DNA of 64,000 nt, from positions 124,001 through 188,000 of the forward strand of contig NZ_JBJFZU010000011.1 of assembly GCF_045032955.1 (NCBI RefSeq). The letters run 5' to 3'. The translations under genes were made by a program, and so were the position numbers. Under the pieces are notes generated by a model. That model was not told where the DNA came from. It ran no database searches and worked only from the letters and a program-made list of their open reading frames with translations. Each line of letters starts with the position of its first letter. Positions within the stretch are counted from its first letter, which is position 1. Below are positions 55,913-64,000 of this stretch, in pieces. The stretch is from Ornithinicoccus sp045032955 (GTDB lineage Bacteria > Actinomycetota > Actinomycetes > Actinomycetales > Dermatophilaceae).

Positions 55913-57519
55913 GACGGCTCCTGCCGCAGGTACACGCGCTTCAGGGTGTCCGTCCGGCCGGCGAAGGGGCCGGTGCCGGCGTCGTGCACCCGGACCTCGA
56001 TCTCGGCGGTGCGGTCGCTCTCCTCCAACGACTGGGCGAAGTCGCGGCTGGTCCGGGCCAGGTAGGCGACCATCCCGGTGCGCACGTCGGCGGCGAGTGC
56101 GTCCCGGTCGGCCGGGTCGAGGGTCTCCTGCTCGCGCAGCTCCAGGTGGATGGTGGGGTGCTGGCTGGTGGCGTCGCCCGCGTCGTCCTCCAGCGTCAGC
56201 GTGAACGAGCCGATCTGGGCGGCCCGGCGCTCGTCGGTGTAGAGGCCGTTCTCCACGTCCTGCGGGTAGATGTTGGCGCCCATGAAGGAGATGGTCGCGT
56301 CGGCCCGCCCGAAGAGCAGCAGCAGCGGCAGCTTCATCCCCTGCCGCTCGAAGGCCGCCCGGGCCGGTCCCTGCCACCGGGGGTTGCCGCGCAGCACGGA
56401 CGCCAGGTCGTGCCAGTCCATCAGCGCGGCCTCGTCACCGATGTTGTAGCGAAGCTTCGGGGAGAGCACCGAGGTGGAGGTCAGCGTGCAGAGCAGCTCC
56501 CCCTGGTCGGTGGTCTCCAGGTAGGTCTCCAGCGGGTTGTACTGGAAGATCATCGGCGTCCGTGACTCCCCCGCGCCCAGCACCGCCTCGCGCAGGTCGT
56601 GGTCCTCGAGCAGCGCCCGGCGCAGCCAGACGGTGAGGTCGGTCTCGCCGCCGATGCCGATGGTCAGGTCGGAGGCGCCGTAGCCGGAACGCACGGTGAG
56701 GAAGCGCTCCTCGCAGTAGTCGCGCAGCGCCTCGGTCATCCCCTCCCCGCCGACCAGCCCGTGCATACGCCACCCGGTCCAGTCCCAGCCCTCGGCGTCG
56801 AGCCGGTCGCGCAGGTCCTTGAGGAACGGCGGGTATGCCGAGACCAGGTAGGTGAAGCCGGGGCCGAAGTGACGCAGCGTGTCGACGATCTTGTCCAGGT
56901 CCGGCCCGGTGTTCTTGACCATCGCGATCTTGGCCATCGCGATCCCGGTGTTGGTGCCGGTCGCCCAGGCGCCCATCGAGTAGGCGTTGATGACGAAGAG
57001 CCGGGGTTCGCCGCGCATCATCAGCGCGGTGAACCCGGCGACGTTGCGGTGGATGTCGGCGAGCTCGTCCCGGCCGCGCACCCAGTTGTAGGGCTTGCCC
57101 GAGGAGCCGGAGGACTCGTCCACCAGGGTCCCGCGCAGCTCCCACCGCCCGGAGCGGGTGCGTGACTCCTCGTCGTAGCGGGTGACGTAGGACGCCTTGT
57201 CGGTCGGCGGGTAGTTGGCCAGGTCCCACCAGCGGAAGGTCCACCCGTGCTCGGCCAGGTGCTCCCGGTAGGCCGGCACGTGCAGGGACCCGAGCTGGCA
57301 GGTCATCCAGGCGTGCAGGCGGGCGAAGTCCCCCATCCACGGCTGGTAGTGGGTGGCGGTCAGCCGCCACGCCGCGGGGTGCACCTTGTAGAGGCTGTAG
57401 GTGGCGGTCAGCGCACGGGCACCCCCGCGCAGCGCCCCCCGACGCGCCACCTTCAACGGCCTGCTCAGCCAGACGCTCTCCCCGACGCCCTTCAGTCCCC
57501 CGATGCCCCTCAGTCCCAT
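55909..57519 (-). CDS. PaaK/CapK-like adenylate-forming enzyme
   Basis: A 536-residue member of the phenylacetate-CoA ligase-like ANL group. The phosphate-binding loop is DESSGSSGKPYNWVRG near residue 130, the core motif is SGYGASDLTIGIGG near 280, and KLRYNIGDEAALMDW carries the Arg-Gly-Asp region. It should activate a carboxylic acid as an acyl-adenylate. It is first in the four-gene operon. ATG 57519 lies seven bases after TAGAGT (minus strand), so the mRNA is probably leaderless. The -35 side adjoins repeat array 3. Confidence 0.82.
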   Translation of the reverse strand: MGLRGIGGLKGVGESVWLSRPLKVARRGALRGGARALTATYSLYKVHPAAWRLTATHYQPWMGDFARLHAWMTCQLGSLHVPAYREHLAEHGWTFRWWDLANYPPTDKASYVTRYDEESRTRSGRWELRGTLVDESSGSSGKPYNWVRGRDELADIHRNVAGFTALMMRGEPRLFVINAYSMGAWATGTNTGIAMAKIAMVKNTGPDLDKIVDTLRHFGPGFTYLVSAYPPFLKDLRDRLDAEGWDWTGWRMHGLVGGEGMTEALRDYCEERFLTVRSGYGASDLTIGIGGETDLTVWLRRALLEDHDLREAVLGAGESRTPMIFQYNPLETYLETTDQGELLCTLTSTSVLSPKLRYNIGDEAALMDWHDLASVLRGNPRWQGPARAAFERQGMKLPLLLLFGRADATISFMGANIYPQDVENGLYTDERRAAQIGSFTLTLEDDAGDATSQHPTIHLELREQETLDPADRDALAADVRTGMVAYLARTSRDFAQSLEESDRTAEIEVRVHDAGTGPFAGRTDTLKRVYLRQEPS

Positions 57520-57548
57520 GGTTCGGACTCTAGCCGCAGCTTGCCCGC

Positions 57549-57790
57549 ACCGAGCGCCTCGGAATGCCGGACCGAGCGTCTCCAGTTGTCACTCAGAGCG
57601 TCTCCCGTTGCCCATCCGAGCGTCTTGAGTTGTAGCTCCGAGCGTCTCGGAGTGCCGCTCTGGCACGACGAGACGCCCGGTCCGGCATTCCAAGACGCCC
57701 GCTCTGGCACGACGAGACGCCCGGTCCGGCAACCCGGGACGCCCGGTTGGGCATTTCGGGACGCCCGGTCCGGCACGTCGGGACGCTCGG
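57549..57790. repeat. 22-base-period repeat array (locus 3): five direct then six inverted units
   Basis: Eleven units, each exactly 22 bases, fill 242 bases between zwf and the adenylating-enzyme promoter. Units 1-5 (57549-57658) read CGAGCGTCTC on the plus strand; units 6-11 (57659-57790) are in the opposite orientation. The junction gives a hairpin with stem CGTCTCG/CGAGACG plus TGCC/GGCA around 57643-57674. Core dyads show compensating forms: CGAG-CGT-CTCG, CGAG-CGC-CTCG, CCGGG-CGT-CCCGG. The last unit abuts the zwf stop codon as TGACCGAGCGTC, exactly as at locus 1. Confidence 0.93.
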
Positions 57791-59164
57791 TCAGGCGGGG
57801 GACCAGCCCTGCGGGCCGTCCGAGCCCGCGGCATACTCCTCCAGCGGCACATCGCCGGCGCGCCACGCGTCCAGCACGGGCTCGACGATCCGCCACAGCT
57901 CCTCGGCCTCGTCGCCGCGGATCGTGAGCAGCGGGTTGCCGTCGAGGATCGCCCCGAGCACCTCCCCGTACGGGAGCATCCTGGCCTTGCCGAGCTCGGC
58001 GTGCAGCTCCTTCTGCTCCAGCTCGAAGGGGTCCCCCTCGGCGTTCATCGACAGGTCGAGGCTGATGCTGCCCGGCTTGAGCTGCAGCACCAGCCGGTCC
58101 GGCTCGGGGGTGTCCCGCAGCCCCAGCGGCACGTGCGCCGGCTGCCGGAAGGTGACGGCGACCTGCTTGGACTGGGTGCCGATCGCCTTGCCGGAACGGA
58201 GCACGAAAGGCACCCCGGCCCAGCGCAGGTTGTCCAGCTGCACGGTCAGCTGGGCCAGCGTCTCGGTCTCCCGCTCCGGGTCCACCCCGTCCTCGGCGAC
58301 GTAGTCCGGCACCGTCCGCCCCTCGATCTCACCCGTGGTGTAGCGGGCCCGTCGCGACGCGGCGACCGGGTCGTGCTTCCACGGGTGCACGGCGCGCAGC
58401 GCCTGCGCCTTGAGGCCCCTGATCTCCTCGGCGTGCATCGTCGCCGGCGCCTCGATGGCGAAGAACGCCAGCACCTCCAGCAGGTGGCTCTGGAGCATGT
58501 CCATCAGCGCCCCGGCATGGTCGTAGTACCCGGCGCGACCCTCCAGCGCGAGCGACTCGTCGTAGACGATCTCGACCTTCTCGATGTGCTCGGCCGACCA
58601 GATCGGCTGCAGCAGCCGGTTCGCGAAGCGCAGCCCGATGAGGTTGAGGATCGTGTTGACCCCGAGGAAGTGGTCGATCCGGTAGATGTCGCCCTCGGGC
58701 ACCACCCGCAGCAGCTGGCGGTTCAGCGTCTGCGCCGTCTCCAGGCTGTCCCCGAACGGCTTCTCCAGCGCGAGCCGGGTGCCCTCCCGCACCCGCAGCT
58801 CCTCCAGCAGCCCGCACACCTTCACGGTGACCGAGGGCGGCAGCGCGAAGTACAGCACCAGCGGGTCCGGAGCGGCGGCCAGCAGCTGCTGGAGCTGATC
58901 CTTCTCGAGCAGGTCGGTCTGCAGGTAGCGCGCGTGCGCCACCACGTCCTCGGCCAGGTCCGGCGGGACGTCCGCCTCGGCCAGGCTGTCCCGGACCTTC
59001 GTCCGCCACTCCTCGTCGCTGACCTCCACCCGGTCCGCCCCGAGCACCCGCACCCGACGGCCCGGCTCCTCGCGCAGCAGGGTGCCCAGGCCGGGCAGCA
59101 GCAGCCGCCGGGTCAGGTCACCGGAGGCGCCGAGGATGAGCAGGGTGGTCGGCGCGTCGGGCAT
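57791..59164 (-). CDS. zwf: Glucose-6-phosphate dehydrogenase-like protein with altered substrate motif
   Basis: A 457-residue enzyme with the nucleotide motif GASGDLTRR, EKPFG (Lys135) and YYDHAGALMDMLQSHLLEVLAF. The substrate signature, RIDHYLGKE in typical G6PDH, reads RIDHFLGVN: His165 is kept, but the phosphate-binding Lys is Val169. It is also shorter than the usual 480-515 residues. It may be a paralogue with a different sugar phosphate or weak activity. It lies 33 bases after the MFS gene, probably as one transcript. Confidence 0.82.
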   Translation of the reverse strand: MPDAPTTLLILGASGDLTRRLLLPGLGTLLREEPGRRVRVLGADRVEVSDEEWRTKVRDSLAEADVPPDLAEDVVAHARYLQTDLLEKDQLQQLLAAAPDPLVLYFALPPSVTVKVCGLLEELRVREGTRLALEKPFGDSLETAQTLNRQLLRVVPEGDIYRIDHFLGVNTILNLIGLRFANRLLQPIWSAEHIEKVEIVYDESLALEGRAGYYDHAGALMDMLQSHLLEVLAFFAIEAPATMHAEEIRGLKAQALRAVHPWKHDPVAASRRARYTTGEIEGRTVPDYVAEDGVDPERETETLAQLTVQLDNLRWAGVPFVLRSGKAIGTQSKQVAVTFRQPAHVPLGLRDTPEPDRLVLQLKPGSISLDLSMNAEGDPFELEQKELHAELGKARMLPYGEVLGAILDGNPLLTIRGDEAEELWRIVEPVLDAWRAGDVPLEEYAAGSDGPQGWSPA

Positions 59165-59197
59165 ACCGGGGGTGTCCTGTCCGAGGGGGGTATGGGG

Positions 59198-60445
59198 TCA
59201 ACCCAGTCTTGCAGGTGCGGCGCGGCGGTGCGCGACCACCAGCGAGACGCCGAGCACCAGCAGCCCGCCGACCGAGAGCGCGGCACCGACCAGGGCCGGG
59301 GCCCGGTAGCCGTACCCGGCGGCGATGACCAGGCCGCCGACCCAGGCGCCCAACGCGTTCGCCACGTTCAGCGAGGCGTGGTTCATCGCCGCCCCGATGG
59401 TCCGCGCATCCCCGGCCACCTGCATCAGCCGCAGCTGCAGGCTGACCACCCACGCCGAGCTGGTCAGCCCGATCACGCAGAGCGTCAGCAGCGCCGGCAC
59501 CGCCCAGGACGAGGTCCAGTAGAAGGTGAGCAGCGCGGCGGCCGAGCCCAGCGACATCAGCAGCAGCGTGCGCAGCACCGACCAGTCCGCGGCCCGGCCG
59601 CCCAGGTAGGTCCCGACCAGCGAGGCGACCCCGTAGACCAGCAGGAAGACCGGCACCCACCCCTCCCCGAGGCCGGTGACGTCGGTGATCGTGGGCGCGA
59701 TGTAGGAGTAGGTCGCGAACATCCCGCCGAAGCCGACGGCGCCGATCATCAGGGTCAGCCAGAACTGCGGGTCGGCGAAGGCCCGCAGCTCGGCCCGTCG
59801 GGAGCCGTGCCGGTCAGCGGCGGTGCGGGGCACCCATGCGCGGACCAGCAGGGCCGCCAGCAGCCCGATCCCGGCGACCGCCCAGAAGCTCACCCGCCAG
59901 CCGAACGCCTGCCCGGCCCAGGTGCCCAGCGGCACCCCAGCCACCAGCGCGATCGGTATGCCGAGCATCACCGTCCCGACCGCGCGGCCGCCGCGTCCGG
60001 GCGGGGAGAGCGAGATCGCCGCGAGCGCCGCCAGCCCGAAGAAGCCGGCGTGCGGCAGCCCGGCGACGAACCGGGCCAGGATCAGGGTCTGCATCGTGGG
60101 GGCCAGCGCGGCGGCCGCGTTGGCCACCGCGAAGAGCAGCATGAAGCCGATGAGCAGGGCCCGGCGCGGCGCGCGGGCGGCCCCGACCGCGGCCAACGGG
60201 GCGCCGACGACGACCCCGAGGGCGTAGGCCGAGATCGCGTGCCCGGCGGTCGGGATCGAGACCCCCAGGCCCTCGGCGACCTGGGGCAGCACCCCCATGG
60301 TGACGAACTCGGCGATGCCGATGCCGACACCGCCCAGGACGAGCGCGACGAACGCCAGCGGGCGACGGTCGGCGGCGGCGCCGGGGGTGGACGGGAGGGT
60401 GCGGGAGGGCATGGTGGACACACTGGCCTCGTTCTCGAGGGTCAC
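59198..60445 (-). CDS. MFS transporter (DHA1/AraJ-like)
   Basis: A 415-residue transporter with twelve helices: GVGIGIAEFVTMGVLPQVAEGL in helix 1 is the AraJ/YdhP/sugar-efflux signature, and GAPLAAVGAARAPRRALLIGF is the loop 2-3 motif. Likely exports a sugar or drug. GTG 60445 is taken as start, but an ATG at 60412 (MPSRTLP) or the GTG between are possible. Upstream of zwf, on the same strand. Confidence 0.88.
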   Translation of the reverse strand: MTLENEASVSTMPSRTLPSTPGAAADRRPLAFVALVLGGVGIGIAEFVTMGVLPQVAEGLGVSIPTAGHAISAYALGVVVGAPLAAVGAARAPRRALLIGFMLLFAVANAAAALAPTMQTLILARFVAGLPHAGFFGLAALAAISLSPPGRGGRAVGTVMLGIPIALVAGVPLGTWAGQAFGWRVSFWAVAGIGLLAALLVRAWVPRTAADRHGSRRAELRAFADPQFWLTLMIGAVGFGGMFATYSYIAPTITDVTGLGEGWVPVFLLVYGVASLVGTYLGGRAADWSVLRTLLLMSLGSAAALLTFYWTSSWAVPALLTLCVIGLTSSAWVVSLQLRLMQVAGDARTIGAAMNHASLNVANALGAWVGGLVIAAGYGYRAPALVGAALSVGGLLVLGVSLVVAHRRAAPARLG

Positions 60446-60499
60446 GACGGTGGGGGGGAGCTTCCAGCGTAGACCCGCGCGGGCCTGGTGGGCGAGCGC

Positions 60500-62392
60500 T
60501 CAGCGGCGGCCGACCAGCGCCACCAGGGTGGCCCCGGTCTGCGGCAGGGTCGCGTGCGGGGTGACGACGGTCGCGGCGCCGCCCTGCACCAGGAACATCA
60601 GCACGGCCTCGGGCTCTCGCGCCCGGAAGTCCTCGAGGGTGTGCTGGTCGGTGAGCGTGGTGCGGCGCACCTGCATCCCCTCCCGGGTGGCGGTGTCCAG
60701 CTCCGGGGCCGACATCGGCGGCGAGAAGGCGACCCGTGCGGTGAGCTTGCTGGCGGTCTGCCGCTTGGCGGTGGCCTCGGTGCTGGCGGCGGCCCGGCCC
60801 GGCCGCGGCCTGGTGTCCCCCTGCCGGCGCAGCTGGTAGGTCTGCGAACCGCCGAGGGTATGCGCGAACTCCCGGGCCGCGGTGGAGTTGGTGTCGTCGT
60901 CGTGCGTCACCGCGACCAGGGAGCCGATGCCGGCCAGCTCCATGTCCTCGACGGCATACTCGGACAGGATGTGCGTGCGCTCGACCCGCAGCCCGGCCAT
61001 CCGGGCCTGGGCCACCTCCCCCGGCGCCGAGGAGACCAGCAGCACCGGGACCTTCAGCTCCTGCAGCACCCCCGCCGCCTGCCGCGCCCAGACCGGGGCA
61101 CCGGCGAAGACGACACCGTTCGGGGTGGTCGTGGCCAGCCCCAGCCGCTCGGCCAGCCGCCCGACGCCCAGCCCGTAGAGCGCGACGGTGACCACGATGG
61201 TGACGAAGACGAGCGGCACCAGGTCCGCGGACTCCACGACCAGCAGCTCGAGCCGCTCCGCCTGTGCCTGCAGCGCCAGGGTCTCCTGCGGGTCCGCGCC
61301 GCCGAGCGCCGCCTCTTCGCGCGCGTTGCCGGCGGCGTGCTCGATCTCCAGCGCGAAGATGCTGGTCACCGCCGCCGCCACGATGCCCCGGGGCGCCATG
61401 AAGGCGAGCAGGGTCCGCTCCTGCCGGCTGGCCTCGGTCCCCAGCAGCCCGAGCAGCACCGACGCGGGCCGCACCACCAGCACCAGCAGCAGCACGAAGA
61501 CCAGCGCCGTCGGGGCCACCGCGACCACCTCGGCCGGGCTCACCCGACCGGCCAGCAGGACGAAGAGGGCCCCGACGATCAGGACCTGCAGGTTCTCCTT
61601 GAACTCGCGGACGTTCTCCAGCCGCAGTCCGGGGCGGTTCGCCAGGTAGATGCCGAGCATGGTGACGGTGAGCAGCCCGCTCTCCGGCTGCAGCAGGTTG
61701 GAGAGCACCAGCGCCCCGACCGCCGCGGCCAGGAAGGCCACCCCCTCGAGGAAGTCCGGGATGAGGTGGCGGCGCATGGCCACCTCGAGCAGCACCCCGA
61801 AGGCCAGGGTGAGCACGGTGGAGACCAGCAGCGTCCAGCCCAGGGTCGTCACCGCGGTGGCCAGCGCACCGCCCGGCTGCCCGAGGATCACCGCCTGGAA
61901 GACGAGCACCGCCAGGATCGCGCCGATCGGGTCGACGACGATCCCCTCCCAGCGCAGCATCGAGGACACCCGGCGGGTGGGCCGCAGCTGCCGGACGATG
62001 GGCGCGATCACGGTCGGCCCGGTGACCACCAGCAACGCCCCGACCAGCAGCGCGAGCTGCCAGTCCAGCCCGGCCACGATGCCGGCGGCGGTGATCAGCA
62101 CCCAGGCCAGCAGCACGGTGAGCGAGCACAGCCGCAGCACTGCGGTGCTCAGCCCCCGCAGCTCGCGGAAGCGCAGCGACAGCGACCCCTCGAAGAGGAT
62201 GATCCCGACGCTGATGTTTACCCCGGCGAAGAGCAGGTCCCGCCCGAGCACGTCCTCGGGGGCCACCCACTGACCGAGCCCGAAGCCGACGACGAGCAGC
62301 AGCAGGATCGACGGGACGCGCATCCGGTATGCCAGCAGCTGGCAGAGGACCGCGACCCCGAGCACCAGTGCGAGGTAGGGGGCGGGGGTCAT
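60500..62392 (-). CDS. Cation/proton antiporter (CPA1 type) with C-terminal TrkA-like regulatory region
   Basis: A 630-residue protein. About eleven to twelve helices include GVNISVGIILFEGSLSLRF and the ion-binding EGIVVDPIGAILAVLVF (Asp about 154). The soluble part from about residue 420 has an RCK/TrkA-N-like Rossmann region (GVVFAGAPVWARQAAGVLQEL, HDDDTNSTAAREFAH) and a further domain to the end. It probably exchanges Na+ or K+ for H+ and is gated by a nucleotide or ion. It lies five bases after the hydrolase stop. Confidence 0.88.
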   Translation of the reverse strand: MTPAPYLALVLGVAVLCQLLAYRMRVPSILLLLVVGFGLGQWVAPEDVLGRDLLFAGVNISVGIILFEGSLSLRFRELRGLSTAVLRLCSLTVLLAWVLITAAGIVAGLDWQLALLVGALLVVTGPTVIAPIVRQLRPTRRVSSMLRWEGIVVDPIGAILAVLVFQAVILGQPGGALATAVTTLGWTLLVSTVLTLAFGVLLEVAMRRHLIPDFLEGVAFLAAAVGALVLSNLLQPESGLLTVTMLGIYLANRPGLRLENVREFKENLQVLIVGALFVLLAGRVSPAEVVAVAPTALVFVLLLVLVVRPASVLLGLLGTEASRQERTLLAFMAPRGIVAAAVTSIFALEIEHAAGNAREEAALGGADPQETLALQAQAERLELLVVESADLVPLVFVTIVVTVALYGLGVGRLAERLGLATTTPNGVVFAGAPVWARQAAGVLQELKVPVLLVSSAPGEVAQARMAGLRVERTHILSEYAVEDMELAGIGSLVAVTHDDDTNSTAAREFAHTLGGSQTYQLRRQGDTRPRPGRAAASTEATAKRQTASKLTARVAFSPPMSAPELDTATREGMQVRRTTLTDQHTLEDFRAREPEAVLMFLVQGGAATVVTPHATLPQTGATLVALVGRR

Positions 62393-62397
62393 GGTGG

Positions 62398-63846
62398 TCA
62401 GCCCGGTCGGCGCTCACCCGGTCGGGACCAGTGCTCGGCGCGGCGCCGGTCGTAGCGTTCCTGGGGCCAGTGGCTGACCCCGGCCAACCGGATGCACTCG
62501 ACGCGACCCTCGGCGTCCAGGCTGATCCGCACCTGCTCACCGGGGGCGCCGAAGCTGTGCGTGTCGGCGACCCGCAGCGTGGTCGCGTCCTCGACGTGCA
62601 GCTCCTCGGCCACGTCCAGCGGCGAGGGTGTCGACGGGTTGAGCCGGACCACCCGGTCCCCGCCCCGGACCAGGTCGACCACCGACCACAGCGAGTGGTA
62701 GCGGCCGCAGACCCGGTCCAGCTCGGCCTCGCCGACCCCTGTGGGCAACGGTCCGGCCGCGCCGTCCTCCCCCAGCAGCAGGTCCACCAGCTCCACCAGC
62801 CCGCGGGCCAGCGGCTCGGCGGGCCCGTCGACCGCGTTCGTCAGCACGCAGACCCCGAGGCCGCTGTCCGGGTCGACCATCGTCCGGGTGATGTGCCCCG
62901 GGTAGCCGCCGGAGTGGCCGACCAGGCGGCGCCCGCCGATCGAGGTGATCACCAGCCCGAGGCCGTAGGCGTCGGCGCTGCCGGCCCGCACCACGCTCGA
63001 CTCGGCCCGCTGCATGAGCCGCTTGCTGCGGTCGCTGAGCAGCTCGTCGTCCCCCAGCACGTGCGCGGCGAAGAACCGGCTCAGGTCGACCGCGGTGGAC
63101 CCGAAGCCGGTGGCGGCCGCCAGCGCACCGGTGTCGACGTGGTCGACGCCGACCCGGCCCCGCTCCCGGCCGTGCGGACGGCTGTGCCCGGCGGCGTAGT
63201 CGCCGGCCCGCACCGGGTCCTGCTCGGGCCCCGTGTCGGCCAGCCCGAGCGGGCCCAGCACGTCGGCGGTGAGGTGCTCGGCATACCCCTGTCCGGTGAC
63301 CTCCTCGATGACCAGACCGAGCAGCCCGTAGCCGATGTTGGAGTACTTGAAGAAGCGTTGCGGCTCGTAGACCTTGCCGACCTCCCGCGCCAGCGCGAGC
63401 AGCTGGTCACGGTCCGGGAAGGCGGCCTCCAGCTGCCACCAGTCGGCGTCGATGCCGTCCCGGACGATGCCTCCGGTGTGCCCGAGCAGCTCCCGGACGC
63501 TGACCTGCGCGAGGTCGGAGCCGGCCATCCCGGGCAGCCGCTCACCGACCGTGTCGTCCAGCCGGAGCCGGCCCTGCTCGACCAGCCGCAGCACCGCGGT
63601 CGCGGTGAACGACTTGCTGTGCGAGGCGACCCGGAAGAGGTGGTCGGGGCGCAGCGGCTCACCGGTCCGCTCGTCGGCGACCCCGTGCGCGCTGCTGTGC
63701 ACCAGCTCCCGGCCCAGCCGGATCGCGACCTGGGCGCCGGGCACCCCACGGTGCTCGACCTGCCAGGCGAGCCAGGACTCCAGGTAGGGGACGACCTGGC
63801 GCACGCGGTCGACGGTCAGGGCGGGGACGGGCGTGGTCACGGGCAC
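62398..63846 (-). CDS. Serine hydrolase, class C beta-lactamase/esterase fold
   Basis: A 482-residue penicillin-binding-like hydrolase: SxxK is SHSK (Ser about 76), YxN is YSN, and HxG is VGHSGGYPGH. No signal peptide is visible, so it is probably a cytoplasmic esterase or peptidase. A C-terminal lipocalin-like region of about 100 residues follows. GTG 63846 has GAGGAG eight bases upstream; first gene of a pair with the antiporter. Confidence 0.9.
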   Translation of the reverse strand: MPVTTPVPALTVDRVRQVVPYLESWLAWQVEHRGVPGAQVAIRLGRELVHSSAHGVADERTGEPLRPDHLFRVASHSKSFTATAVLRLVEQGRLRLDDTVGERLPGMAGSDLAQVSVRELLGHTGGIVRDGIDADWWQLEAAFPDRDQLLALAREVGKVYEPQRFFKYSNIGYGLLGLVIEEVTGQGYAEHLTADVLGPLGLADTGPEQDPVRAGDYAAGHSRPHGRERGRVGVDHVDTGALAAATGFGSTAVDLSRFFAAHVLGDDELLSDRSKRLMQRAESSVVRAGSADAYGLGLVITSIGGRRLVGHSGGYPGHITRTMVDPDSGLGVCVLTNAVDGPAEPLARGLVELVDLLLGEDGAAGPLPTGVGEAELDRVCGRYHSLWSVVDLVRGGDRVVRLNPSTPSPLDVAEELHVEDATTLRVADTHSFGAPGEQVRISLDAEGRVECIRLAGVSHWPQERYDRRRAEHWSRPGERRPG

Positions 63847-63910
63847 GGGTGGGGCTCCTCGGGTCGTGGACGCCGATCACTCTAGGCGGTGGTCGCTAGC
63901 CTCGTGCCTC

Positions 63911-64000
63911 ATGGACGCGCAGACCGGGGCAGGGGCGGAGGGCGAGAACGAGGGCGACACTGCTGAGGCCCGCGCGCTGCGTGAGGCGGTGACGGCGGTG
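63911..64000 (+). CDS. Partial gene at window end, unknown product
   Basis: An open frame starting at ATG 63911 (MDAQTGAGAEGENEGDTAEA) runs to the window edge. Only 30 acidic, disordered-looking residues are visible, so no function can be given. TAGCCT lies eight bases upstream, like the leaderless starts elsewhere. Confidence 0.55.
   Translation, partial: MDAQTGAGAEGENEGDTAEARALREAVTAV

Noticed and set aside
57549..57790. CRISPR-like regular spacing
   Set aside because: Units are 22 bases with no unique spacers of separate length, orientation switches midway, and there are no cas genes.

Overview
The window is about 72% G+C (my estimate), gene-dense on both strands, and has the gene content of an aerobic actinobacterium. 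Many genes appear leaderless and ATGA/GTGA operon overlaps are common. The best guess is order Micrococcales, in or near Intrasporangiaceae/Ornithinimicrobiaceae; this rests on gene content and codon style, not on a marker gene. No rRNA, tRNA, insertion sequence, prophage or CRISPR array was seen, and no gene-free stretch exceeds 300 bases.

Left part (1-24.6 kb): a partial family-A DNA polymerase/exonuclease; a sugar ABC operon (lipoprotein and two permeases, no ATPase); a class I glutamine amidotransferase; a DUF222/HNH protein behind a LexA-like box; an ECF sigma factor divergent from an ASCH protein; glycogen phosphorylase; a LysR/EamA divergent pair; IclR; a CNT nucleoside transporter; a quinone oxidoreductase; a NUDIX hydrolase; a dialkylglycine decarboxylase; a membrane metallophosphoesterase; an RNA cyclic phosphodiesterase; a membrane-anchored DsbA-like protein and a DedA protein.

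Middle (24.6-42 kb): a coupled operon joins a GAF-PP2C phosphatase, a cellulose-synthase-like glycosyltransferase with a large insertion, a STAS protein and an RsbW-type kinase. Next come a 50-residue ribbon-helix-helix regulator with a triple-CTAG operator and a VOC protein; a CGNR regulator, gamma-synthase and EamA exporter around a perfect inverted repeat; and a self-regulated ABC exporter operon. A zinc-sparing ribosomal island follows: cysteine-free L36, L32, L33 and S14, plus L31B, L28 and an Mrf-like protein, around a Zur box.

Right part (42-64 kb): MarR with an RND pump; a Bcr-type MFS pump; a 1743-residue subtilase with three cell-wall-binding repeats; an uncharacterised four-gene cluster (PaaK-like adenylating enzyme, two small paralogous alpha/beta proteins, a GNAT-nitroreductase fusion); a G6PDH-like enzyme lacking the usual substrate lysine; an MFS protein; a cation/proton antiporter with a regulatory tail; and a beta-lactamase-fold hydrolase.

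Two features stand out across genes. First, three intergenic arrays with a 22-base period sit at gene 3' ends, and many units contain a small dyad with compensating base changes. Second, the word GGCATAC/GTATGCC occurs about 45 times, in all codon phases and on both strands, where roughly six are expected from base composition.
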